Shown here in pieces: positions 18,230 through 27,700 of a stretch of 64,000 nucleotides of DNA (its first letter is position 1; each line of letters begins with the position of its first letter). Where the stretch lies: positions 248,001 to 312,000 of the forward strand of contig UQDC01000002.1 in the NCBI GenBank assembly GCA_900539755.1, read 5' to 3'. The translations under genes and the position numbers were made by a program. This DNA is from an uncultured Alistipes sp. (GTDB lineage: Bacteria; Bacteroidota; Bacteroidia; Bacteroidales; Rikenellaceae). Below the pieces are notes generated by a model. The model was not told the origin of the DNA. It saw only the letters and a list, made by a program, of their open reading frames with translations, and did no database searches.

Positions 18230-20509
18230 ATGGAAGGAAAAATTTTTAACGACTCTTCCAACCTGTATCAAGATCAAGCCAAGGTGCTGTTTAATTATTA
18301 CAAAACAGCAGCTGAAAAGATTGTGGCTGAGGAGGAGACTATCGAGGCTGCGATAGCGCAACTCGATGCCAAAATTCAGGATTGTGAGAACGAACGAGAT
18401 GAACATGCTCGCAAAGCACAACTGTTTTTGTGGTTTAGCTTCTTAATTATACCTCTGTTCTATTACTTCATACATAGTGGCAAGGCTAAAACGTATGACC
18501 AATTGGCCGATTCCAAAAAACAAGAACGAGATAATTTACAGAAAAAACATCAAAATATTTTCCGTGATTACCGCGTCGATAAAATAGGAGTTGCCTATGT
18601 TCCTGTTGCCAGCAGTGTAGCTTTTAATGACAAAAGTTTTATTGTGGATCATACCGGTAGTACATCGAAAGAACGATTTACGTTGCAGATTCTGCGTAAA
18701 AGCAAACTAATCAACGAATCGATCCAGAATCTTCAGGATTTGACTAAATCGGCCCCAATCATTGAAGCCTCGAACGAACCGGAACAGATCGAAACAGGGC
18801 AGTATTCTCGATCTATTCAAAAAGTAACCTTCCATAACTATTTCGGGAAACTCGATCGTACATTGCGTACCATAGCTTATGGTTTGGGCGAGGTGGACGA
18901 AACGACTGTCGAATTGCCTGTAATCTATCCAGGGACTCCTTATTCAGATTTTTTGGAGCAACATGCAACTACTGTGACGGACGGAATGCCGGTATTCAAG
19001 GTCTTTGATACATCTGCTTACGATAAGGATATTGAACGTTTTAATGCTCTGAATGAGATGAGGCGCACCATGTCTGACAAATCGGAACAGGTGGATGCAA
19101 TGTTGCGTCGTTTGATAGTAGATATGGCGGATTCGGTACAGGTTACTTCCGCGATGAAAATGACTTCGGCCAATACGTTGATCAGCTATTCGAACAGAAT
19201 GCTCTTTAATGTACTGAAAGCGCCATATAATTTTTATTCACCGGTTCTTGAGGCTGAAGAGATCGATAGAATTCGCAATGAAAGCTTTAATTATAATGAT
19301 GTCGAAGCAGATTATCGCCCGTTTAATTTACGAGAGAGTTCGAGGGTGAAATTTGATTTGTTGTCGATGTCATGGGTGGCCGAAAATGGAAGTAAAACAA
19401 CCGCACCGTTTGGCATTAGCCAGATTCAAGAAGAGATCATTGCTCCTATTGTTTCTAATCTTTTGATGGAGACGCGCAAAGATCGGTTGGCAATATACAA
19501 CCATATCAAAGATATGAAGATAGACTATTTAAATCAGTGGCATCGAGACACGGAAGATTTTTATGGTCGCAATCGAGCTGAGGCTTCAGATTTGATCAAC
19601 CTGATGCGGGCGAATTTGTCGTCTTATACGGCGGCATATAATACTTTGGCGGCTTTTAAGAAGACCGAGGAGAGTATGAAAATGCAAGGCTCTTTGGAAT
19701 CAACTGTGACCGAAACGGAAGATAATTCGGCGGATGTAATGGTCGCTTATCAAATGCAATCGAAGCAGTTTATGGATACGCAAAAGGATTTTGCAGATTA
19801 CATGGAACGTTTGCATGATGATATAGATGCGAAGGCTGCTAAGTTTGGCCATATTGAATATTACGATGCGTCATTACGGGATCGTAGAGCGAAAGATATT
19901 GCGGTTGCAGCCAACGAAGTGGGAGAGCTTGATGAACGCCGCAAACCGTTGGCGGAAGTTAGCCCGTTGTTAGCGAAAGAGTCGGATTTGCCGCCTGTCC
20001 CCAATGTGGAAGATTTGGCATTCGAACACATTTCCCTTAATCTATCGACTTTGGCCAAGAAGGCGATAAACGAATTGGATGAGTTGGAAAGTAAACCAAG
20101 GAAGCAAGCCAATCTGCCAGAGAGTGATAACGAGGCAGATGATGAAGAAGGATGTTTCTGCCCCGATTGTAACAAGCCTGTTTCTAAGGATGTAGATAAA
20201 TGTCCTTATTGTGGATGCGAATTTGATGAAGGAACGGAGACGACATATACCTGTCCGGAATGCGGAGAAGAGCTGTCAGAAGAAGATACCCGATGTCCAC
20301 ATTGTGGTTGTGAGTTCGACGACGATGAAGACGACGAGAACACAAACGAGGACGACGATGACGAAGTTGCAAACGATGACGAAGACGACGAAACGGATGC
20401 AGCGGAAGATGAAGAGGATAAACTTGTATGTCCCGAGTGTGGCGAAGAGGTTTCGGTCGATGCAGAAACTTGCCCATCCTGTGGGTATCCATTAAAAGAG
20501 AATGAATAA
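18230..20509 (+). CDS. Large coiled-coil membrane protein with three C-terminal zinc ribbons
   Basis: A 759-residue protein with no recognised enzymatic domain. A coiled coil occupies about residues 15-60, followed by one hydrophobic segment (about 64-83, LFLWFSFLIIPLFYYFIHSG) and a second helical stretch. The long central part (about 90-600) is mainly helical. The C-terminus contains six CxxC motifs (CPDC, CPYC, CPEC, CPHC, CPEC, CPSC), i.e. three zinc ribbons; a strongly acidic linker of Asp/Glu separates the second from the third. Shared zinc ribbons link it to the SPFH protein and to the first gene of the operon. The next gene overlaps or follows within 25 bases. Confidence 0.75.
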   Translation: MEGKIFNDSSNLYQDQAKVLFNYYKTAAEKIVAEEETIEAAIAQLDAKIQDCENERDEHARKAQLFLWFSFLIIPLFYYFIHSGKAKTYDQLADSKKQERDNLQKKHQNIFRDYRVDKIGVAYVPVASSVAFNDKSFIVDHTGSTSKERFTLQILRKSKLINESIQNLQDLTKSAPIIEASNEPEQIETGQYSRSIQKVTFHNYFGKLDRTLRTIAYGLGEVDETTVELPVIYPGTPYSDFLEQHATTVTDGMPVFKVFDTSAYDKDIERFNALNEMRRTMSDKSEQVDAMLRRLIVDMADSVQVTSAMKMTSANTLISYSNRMLFNVLKAPYNFYSPVLEAEEIDRIRNESFNYNDVEADYRPFNLRESSRVKFDLLSMSWVAENGSKTTAPFGISQIQEEIIAPIVSNLLMETRKDRLAIYNHIKDMKIDYLNQWHRDTEDFYGRNRAEASDLINLMRANLSSYTAAYNTLAAFKKTEESMKMQGSLESTVTETEDNSADVMVAYQMQSKQFMDTQKDFADYMERLHDDIDAKAAKFGHIEYYDASLRDRRAKDIAVAANEVGELDERRKPLAEVSPLLAKESDLPPVPNVEDLAFEHISLNLSTLAKKAINELDELESKPRKQANLPESDNEADDEEGCFCPDCNKPVSKDVDKCPYCGCEFDEGTETTYTCPECGEELSEEDTRCPHCGCEFDDDEDDENTNEDDDDEVANDDEDDETDAAEDEEDKLVCPECGEEVSVDAETCPSCGYPLKENE

Positions 20510-20531
20510 TGTAAAACGTAAAATCACAACA

Positions 20532-21467
20532 ATGGCAAATTTTAGTTTTACAGTCGATACTGATCCGATGGCTCACGAGATCAGTACAGTCTCCAAACAT
20601 GTCGATGCAACGTCTGCGGCAGTAGTGACGATGCAATCTGCGGTAATTGTAGCAGAACAGGAAGCTGCTGATCACGTATGCAAGAATGTTAATTATGGTT
20701 TCTATTCGTTGATGCACTCTCAGATATCGCAGAAGATCGCCCAACTAACCAGTACGGTCGAATCAAAATTGATCGAAATGGGACAGCAGGCGGCTGCATT
20801 GCAGAATCTCAAAAAGCGTATGGAGCGAGATTACCATATGATATCGCAACGATATGGTAAACTGTTTGGGGCATTGAATGCTTCGCTACAGTCTCAAATT
20901 TATGAGCTGGATAGACCGGTTGTAAATTTGGTAAATCGTGATATGCAGCTGAATGATAGTCGAATACGAGGCGTGCTTGCGGAGGCTCCGATCCATCAGA
21001 CAGAAAGCCTTGAACTCAACCAGCAACTGATGGTTTCCAAAACCAAATTTGATAGCAGCCGAGCAATCAATCAAATCTATCAATACGTTAGGGGTGTGTC
21101 TATGCAGAATCGCATAACGGAAGATGTTATGCGAAACCTCAAAATAGATAAGACTGAAACGATATATTTACCGGTGATTGTTTCTGTATCGTCATCTGAT
21201 TTGAGTGCAGAGACTGTTCATGTTCAAATGCCACAATCAGGTAACGCTAAAATCGATCAGGCTATTTCTGTAGCGGTGCGGGATGATGCGTTACATGCGG
21301 TCAATGAAAAGGCATGGTCGATGCCGCAAGAGACTGATCGTAAATCCTTAGAGGCAGAATATGTTACCATTCTGGCAAAATGGGATGCTCCAGATCGAAT
21401 CAAAAAACTTGCTTTGGAACTTTTCCAAAAAAGTACGTTACAACATTTTAAAAACGGCCGGGTATGA
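20532..21467 (+). CDS. Helical protein, paralogue of the next gene, unknown function
   Basis: A 311-residue soluble protein, mostly alpha-helical. It shares a clear common core with the following gene: the pattern N-G/Y-F-x-S-x(3)-S-Q-x-I-x-x-L-T-S followed by a long helix and R-Y-G/S-K/T-L-F-x-x-L, and a common PVVNLV / PVFNFV segment. No signal peptide or membrane helix. ATG 20532 (MANFSFTVDTD) is preceded by an A-rich leader; an ATG at 20502 overlapping the previous stop is the alternative. I do not recognise a family; the long helices suggest an oligomeric or scaffold role. Confidence 0.7.
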   Translation: MANFSFTVDTDPMAHEISTVSKHVDATSAAVVTMQSAVIVAEQEAADHVCKNVNYGFYSLMHSQISQKIAQLTSTVESKLIEMGQQAAALQNLKKRMERDYHMISQRYGKLFGALNASLQSQIYELDRPVVNLVNRDMQLNDSRIRGVLAEAPIHQTESLELNQQLMVSKTKFDSSRAINQIYQYVRGVSMQNRITEDVMRNLKIDKTETIYLPVIVSVSSSDLSAETVHVQMPQSGNAKIDQAISVAVRDDALHAVNEKAWSMPQETDRKSLEAEYVTILAKWDAPDRIKKLALELFQKSTLQHFKNGRV

Positions 21468-22492
21468 GCTATACAAGACATTATCATGCGGTTATTCATG
21501 GAACGGCTAGTACGACAGTTACGGTCAATGGCCAATCCCGTTCGGTAAATGTCCCTTATTCGGAACCAGTGGATATTTCAATTCATGTCGATACGAATCG
21601 GTTTGACGGGAAAGTGCATGATTGCCGCGCCTCAGTCAATCGCTTAACAGGTGCTGTGGTCGCTGCCGAGGCTGCTGAAGTGGCGGCCAAACGTCAGTCT
21701 TCACGCAAAATAGGCAATTCCATTCTAAATGGCTTCTTTTCTTACATTCGGACCGATCTTTCTCAACAAATTCGAGAGCTTACATCTAAAGCCGAAGCCG
21801 TATTGATGGAGTTGGTCGAACAGGGAAAATCATGTCTGCATCGTAAAACGCAGATGGGTGATGACTACGCTCGTATTACGAAACGATATTCGACTTTATT
21901 TGCCGATTTGGATAAAGAGATGTCAAATCGTATCCATGCTTTGTGTAAACCTGTTTTCAATTTTGTTGCACAGAGTACAGAGGCGTTGGGACGTCCTTTG
22001 GATAGTAATTTATTGGGCACAGCATCCATTGCAGCTGATGAAACCTTTCATGTGGATTCGATTCTGAAATGTTCTGCGATCAAACGCCGGGCACAGAATC
22101 TGATCTTAGAGGCCAATCGTTATCTGGAGGGGACCTATATGCTCCAAAATTCCATACATGAAATTTTGCGTTTGTCAGAACATGTGGGATTGCATTATCT
22201 CCCTGTCGCTTATGTGGAGTCGACAGTGTCATCTCAAGGGATTGACAGACAAATATATGGAACACAGAATGGATTGTTGACTCGTAGTGAAGGGATAAAT
22301 GTGGCATTACAACAACAATTTCAAGATAAAGCTTTGCAGTGGGATTTGATGGATGCCGATGCAGCCGAATGCATTCAGACCTATTTCGATGAAGAACTGG
22401 GGAAAAGTGGAGTATCTCCGCGTATTGCTGCTACAATTAGGGCGCTGAAAGCCAATAACAGAATTAAAACAATTAAAACGGGTGCGTTATGA
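21464..22492 (+). CDS. Helical protein, paralogue of the preceding gene, unknown function
   Basis: A 342-residue protein related to the preceding gene product along most of its length; it differs by an N-terminal beta-type extension of about 40 residues (HYHAVIHGTASTTVTVNGQSR). Cys residues are few and there is no signal peptide. Its start overlaps the previous stop as ATGA, and its own stop overlaps the next start the same way, so these genes are translationally coupled and probably made in fixed proportion, perhaps as a heteromer. Confidence 0.7.
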   Translation: MSYTRHYHAVIHGTASTTVTVNGQSRSVNVPYSEPVDISIHVDTNRFDGKVHDCRASVNRLTGAVVAAEAAEVAAKRQSSRKIGNSILNGFFSYIRTDLSQQIRELTSKAEAVLMELVEQGKSCLHRKTQMGDDYARITKRYSTLFADLDKEMSNRIHALCKPVFNFVAQSTEALGRPLDSNLLGTASIAADETFHVDSILKCSAIKRRAQNLILEANRYLEGTYMLQNSIHEILRLSEHVGLHYLPVAYVESTVSSQGIDRQIYGTQNGLLTRSEGINVALQQQFQDKALQWDLMDADAAECIQTYFDEELGKSGVSPRIAATIRALKANNRIKTIKTGAL

Positions 22493-23463
22493 ATGAATTG
22501 AAAGAGATACAGTTTGCAAATGATACGATCGTACTGGATAATAATATGGTTCGTGGAGCCATATTGCCAAAGAATCTTTCAGAGATGGATCGTGATGTGA
22601 TTTTCCAGAAAGATACGGTTGTAGAGGGAGCTGTGTATGCACATAAAATTGAAGTACGTAATGGAGATATCGATGTCCGAGGTGCAGCATTTGCTCAATT
22701 AGAAATACATGTTGATAGTGATGCTCAAGGTCGAGTGATTTTTCGAAAAAGTGTGGGAGCTGTTGAGTCGGTTGTATCGCACGCTCGCAAATGTAGGTTG
22801 CAGTTAATGGCAGATGTTAATGCCCGTTCAGTTCGTCTTTGTAATACCTTTGTCGCTGGTAGTATTTTTGCGGATGAGATTACACTTGATAACTGCGTAG
22901 TGATTGGTGGAGTGTTTGCCACTCAATCTCTTGAGATCAAAACCTCAATTGTTGGGACGTTCAATAGTCCGATGGTAACACTCCAGGGGACGGTGAGTTT
23001 ACTCTTACCAAGTGCTTTCTCCTTTGAACCTATCCATACAGATCCGAGTACAGAATTATATAATCTGAGTCTGGCTGATTTAGGAGCATTATATCGTAAG
23101 ATGCCGCAGATGTCCCATTCAGGACGTATACGTATGGACCTTTCAAGCGATGAGGTGAGAAGTACGTTGGCTGCTGAGGACAGGCAAATGTCAGTTCGGA
23201 GTTACAGTGTTGTAGGTAAAGTTTTAGCGGCTGACATGCTTGATTGGGATAAATTACAAAATCATTTTCTTATTTCTGGAGCAAGTTTGGGCAGTCAATT
23301 ATTGCAAACTTATGATTTAGGACCAGATGTTTCGGGGCAGAAGGCTGTGTTGACTCCGGAACGTATAGCTGATTTCTTTTTTGATCTGCTTGACAACAAA
23401 ATGGAGATACAAGAACTTAACGGTTCATTCTCTATTGACAGTATTAAAGAAAATTTCGTTTAA
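22489..23463 (+). CDS. Bactofilin/polymer-forming-like beta-solenoid protein
   Basis: A 324-residue protein whose first 180 residues consist of short beta-strands repeated in the manner of bactofilins and other right-handed beta-solenoids (VVEGAVYAHKIEVRNGDIDV, VAGSIFADEITLDNCVVIGG). Bactofilins polymerise into scaffolds at the membrane and direct peptidoglycan-modifying enzymes. The C-terminal 140 residues are not recognised. It closes the SPFH operon, is coupled to the gene before it by an ATGA overlap and is followed by a strong hairpin terminator. I am confident of the fold type, less of the family name. Confidence 0.65.
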   Translation: MNELKEIQFANDTIVLDNNMVRGAILPKNLSEMDRDVIFQKDTVVEGAVYAHKIEVRNGDIDVRGAAFAQLEIHVDSDAQGRVIFRKSVGAVESVVSHARKCRLQLMADVNARSVRLCNTFVAGSIFADEITLDNCVVIGGVFATQSLEIKTSIVGTFNSPMVTLQGTVSLLLPSAFSFEPIHTDPSTELYNLSLADLGALYRKMPQMSHSGRIRMDLSSDEVRSTLAAEDRQMSVRSYSVVGKVLAADMLDWDKLQNHFLISGASLGSQLLQTYDLGPDVSGQKAVLTPERIADFFFDLLDNKMEIQELNGSFSIDSIKENFV

Positions 23464-23530
23464 AGGGTATGAGGAATCTCCTTTGTTGCAGTTTGACAAG
23501 CGAAAAGTAATTTAATAATTTGGTCTGTAT

Positions 23531-23574
23531 CAATACAAAGCCGAATGTAATTGTATACATTCGGCTTTGTATTG
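23531..23574. terminator. Bidirectional terminator between the SPFH operon and tsaD
   Basis: A perfect 19-base-pair inverted repeat (CAATACAAAGCCGAATGTA and its complement) with a six-base loop, between convergent genes. A and T stretches at the stem base give it terminator character in both directions. Confidence 0.8.
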
Positions 23575-23634
23575 TTCGTATCTCTATGTGTGTAGAATGA
23601 CGATGTGGCAGAGGATTGATTGTCGCAGAAAATT

Positions 23635-24669
23635 CTATTTGTGTTCCAAAAAGTCATCGATCCGGGATACTGGAGCAATATCCATCGGAGCAAATTCTCC
23701 ACGTTGGTATTTGTAATATCCGGTGATGGCAATCATTGCCGCATTGTCGGTAGTAAATTTGAACTCAGGGATATAAGTTTTCCATTTGCGCTTACGACCC
23801 TCCTTTAAAATGGCATTGCGCAGGCCTGAATTGGCGGATACTCCACCAGCAATCGCAATCTGATCGATATCGTACTGCTTGGCTGCTTTGACGAGTTTGT
23901 TGAGCAGAATGTCGATGATGGTGCTTTGGAGTGAGGCACAGAGATCAGCTTTGTTTTGCTCGATAAAATCCGGGTTTTCGTGTACTTGATCGCGCAAGAA
24001 ATAGAGGAAAGAGGTCTTCAATCCACTGAAACTGTAATCGAAACCATCCACAGAGGGTTTGGCAAACCGAAATTTCTGCGGATCTCCCTGTTGTGCCAAT
24101 TTGTCGATCACAGGACCTCCTGGGTAAGGAAGTCCCATCACTTTTGCACACTTGTCGAAGGCTTCACCGGCTGCATCATCGATGGTGGTTCCAATGATCT
24201 CCATCTCAGCGTAGTCTTTGACCAGTACAATTTGTGAGTGTCCTCCCGAGACAAGCAGACAAAGAAATGGAAATTCCGGATGGGGAATTTCTCGATCAGG
24301 CATATCGATAAAATGTGAAAAGATATGCCCTTGCAGGTGATTCACCTCCATCATCGGAATGTCGTGAGAGAGTGCAAGTCCCTTGGCAAAAGAGACGCCG
24401 ACCAGCAGCGAGCCCAGCAGTCCCGGACCGCGAGTGAAGGCAATCCCGTCGATTTCGGAGGCTGAAACCCCAGCCTCTTTGAGTGCCGTATCCACTACGG
24501 GAATAATATTTTGTTGGTGAGCACGCGAAGCCAACTCAGGAATTACACCCCCATATTTGCGGTGTACCTCCTGTGAGGCGATCACGTTTGAAAGTAACGT
24601 GGTGTTGCGAATGACAGCCGCCGACGTGTCGTCGCACGACGATTCGATACCCAGGATCGTAATATCCAT
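23635..24669 (-). CDS. tsaD: tRNA N6-adenosine threonylcarbamoyltransferase TsaD
   Basis: A 344-residue TsaD/Gcp/Kae1 protein that transfers the threonylcarbamoyl group to A37 of tRNAs reading ANN codons. Recognisable parts: the N-terminal GIESSCDDTSAAV, the metal-binding HLQGH pair (VNHLQGHIFSHF), the SGGHSQIVLV nucleotide-binding loop, and the C-terminal AGGVSANSGLR and FTTDNAAMIA. Full length and normal. It is divergent from tamB with about 75 bases between the start codons, an arrangement common in Bacteroidales. Confidence 0.96.
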   Translation of the reverse strand: MDITILGIESSCDDTSAAVIRNTTLLSNVIASQEVHRKYGGVIPELASRAHQQNIIPVVDTALKEAGVSASEIDGIAFTRGPGLLGSLLVGVSFAKGLALSHDIPMMEVNHLQGHIFSHFIDMPDREIPHPEFPFLCLLVSGGHSQIVLVKDYAEMEIIGTTIDDAAGEAFDKCAKVMGLPYPGGPVIDKLAQQGDPQKFRFAKPSVDGFDYSFSGLKTSFLYFLRDQVHENPDFIEQNKADLCASLQSTIIDILLNKLVKAAKQYDIDQIAIAGGVSANSGLRNAILKEGRKRKWKTYIPEFKFTTDNAAMIAITGYYKYQRGEFAPMDIAPVSRIDDFLEHK

Positions 24670-24745
24670 GCGGGAAATTTATTTATTGGCTAAATTTTAG
24701 TAAACTTGTACATCCGTTCGTACGCTCGGGCGGGATCGGGAGTAC

Positions 24746-27700
24746 ATGGGCAAAGTTATAAAAATATTGCTATCCTGCATATCGGCGATCATCTTCGCGC
24801 TGATCATTCTGCCCATAGGTGTCTCTTTGTTGTTGAGCTTGCCGTCGGTTCAGGATGGTGCAACGAAGTGGTTGACCGGTTGGCTCAGTAACAAACTCGA
24901 AACCGAAGTGTCGATTGATCGGCTGCGCTTGCAACTGTTCAACCGGGTCTCGATCGATGGTCTCTATATTGAGGATTACCACCAGGATACGATGTTTTAT
25001 GCCCGAAATGTCGTGGTTCCGCTGCAGAGTCTCAATGTATGGAATGGTAAAATCGCTTTGGGCCGGGTCCAAATCGAACAGCCTGTTTTTTATTTGATGC
25101 AGGACAGTACAGGCTACACTAACCTCAAACAGATCTTATCCAAACTTAAACGGAAACGAAAAAAGGAACGCAAACCGTTCCGACTAACCGCTACGGGGGT
25201 GTCTATTTCCGATATGGCCTTCAAGCATCGCAAATTGGAGCGAAAAGAGAGGGACTATGGTGTCAATTTTACTGATCTGGATGTGCGCCATTTTAATTTG
25301 ACCGTACGTGGTGTGTCGGTCGTTAATGATAGCGTCAATCTGGCCATTGACAACCTCTCCCTCCGCGAAAAGAGCGGGTTGATCATCGAGCGTTTGTCAA
25401 CGCGAAATTTCAGAATATCCGGTGTCGGTATGTATTTTGATCGGCTGCATTTGCAAACACCGGAGTCGAACGTGCAAATGGATCATCTGTCGTTTAGTAC
25501 CGGAACCTGGAAAGGATATAAAGATTTTCTTGAGCGGGTCAAGATCTCTTCCAAGATTGTCGATTCACGGGTCAGTTTTCAGACAATCGCCTTTTTTGCG
25601 CCGACGTTGCGAAAGTGGCAGACTACGTTTGAACATGTATATGGTACCGTTGAGGGGCCAGTGGCAGCCATGTCTGGAAATTTGACACGTGTCGAAAGTC
25701 GGGATACTCGCCTCAGCGTACGTTTCAGTATGACCGGTATTCCGGACATTCCCAATACCCGGTTTACTTTTGATGTGGCAGGTCTGCATACCACACAGCA
25801 GGACATCTCCTATTTCTTGCAAGATATCACGGGGCGCCAGTTAAAACCCAAACTGGTTGAGCTGTTGCGCAGAATGGGGTACATTACGTTCGGAGGACAG
25901 TTCGATGGTCTGTTTCGTGATTTCAAAGCTTCGGGGACTTTGGGCAGCAATCAGGGCGAGATGAATTTACGTCTAAACTTTAAGTCGCTGCGCCCTCGCA
26001 CTGCTGGATTTAGTGGAAATGTCAGTACAACGAGTTTGGATCTTGGCGAACTGTTGCAGGTCTCTAAATTGGGGCACCTGACCAAAATGTCCGCCAATTT
26101 TACGGGTTCTTATACCAAAGGAGCGCTGCGTCTGAAGACGGATGCGAAAGTGCCGGGGCTCTATTTCAATGGTTACGATTACCATGACATCGCGTTGAAC
26201 GGGGAATTTGATAACCTCAGTTTTTTAGGTTCGATCAGTTCACAGGATGAGAATCTGAAATTCGATTTTGATGGACAGTTGGCATTTAATGATACGGTGC
26301 CAGCCTACAATTTTGCTTTGCAGCTTTATCATGCTGATTTGCATAAGTTGAACTTCAATAAAAGGGACTCTATTTCTGTCGTGCGGGGGAGTTTGGCTGC
26401 GCTGGGTTCAGGTTTGTCGCTGGATAATATGAATGGAGAGGCGACGGTCAGCCATATGGTGTATGTGAACCAACTGGATACGGTGCGGACCGGTGATATC
26501 CGTTTTGTGGCGCAAAACAATGCAGACAGCAAACAGCTGCATATGTACTCTTCGTTTGCCGATATCGAATTTAAAGGGAAACTCGGTTACAAAAATCTGT
26601 TTTCCTATTTTACCAATTCCCTGGTGAACTATCTGCCTTCATTGAAAGACACTCCGCGACGACGTGCTAAACAAAGAGCAGAAGCCTCTCCAGTGGCTTC
26701 GGTCGATAGTTACTATCTGCTCCGGGTCGATGTCAAAGAGGCCAATAATGTGGCGGGAATCTTCTTGCCGGGGCTCGAATTGGCCGAAAATACACAGTTG
26801 TCTTTCCTGTTCAATCCGCAAAGCGATATTTTTACGCTGAATTGCGCATCCGATTATATTGAACGGGGGGATTTCTTTATCTCCAATCTGAATCTCAACA
26901 GCCGCAATCAAGGAGATTCGATTCTGGTGTATTTACATGCAGACGATCTGTTTGCAGGTGGATTTTATATGCCGGATTTCTCTGTGCAGGGTGGGGTCAA
27001 AGAGAATAATATCCGGTTGGCAACTCGCTTCCATAACCGGGAAAACGGTGCGTATGCCCTATTGAGCACTGTTTCAACCGTACAGACCGATTCGGTTTCG
27101 GGACGTCCCCAATTGAGAATCCGTTTTTCACCTTCTACCTTTACCTCTAACGGTCAGATGTGGGGGCTCGGTGCGCGTGAAATCCTTTGCGATTCGGCAT
27201 TTGTAGCGATCGATGGATTCCGGATGGTCAGTGGACAACAGCGCTTGATGATCGATGGAGTGATCTCGCATAACCTGGCAGATACGTTGAAGATGCAACT
27301 CCATAATTTTGACCTGACTCCCTTCTCACAAATCACAGATCGGCGCGGATACCGCATCAGTGGCTTTACCAACGGTTCTGCAGCGATGGCTGCGGCAATG
27401 GGGCGTGGTGTTCTGTATGCCAATATCGCATTTGACAGTTTGAAAGTCAATGATATTCTGGTAAGCAGCGTTGTCTTCCAAAGTAAGTGGGATTTCAATG
27501 TACAGCGGGCATTGTTTGAATTGGTCAATCGGAAAACCCAAAAGCAAATTGTCAGAGGATATTATCAACCCTCTGAACACTATTATCGAGCCTCTGTGCA
27601 ATTGGATAATATCGATCTCTCCTTGTTGGATCCGGTACTCAAAGGAACTATTCGGGATAGCCGTGGTAAGGCGTATGCGGAATTGAACCTTTCGAATCCG

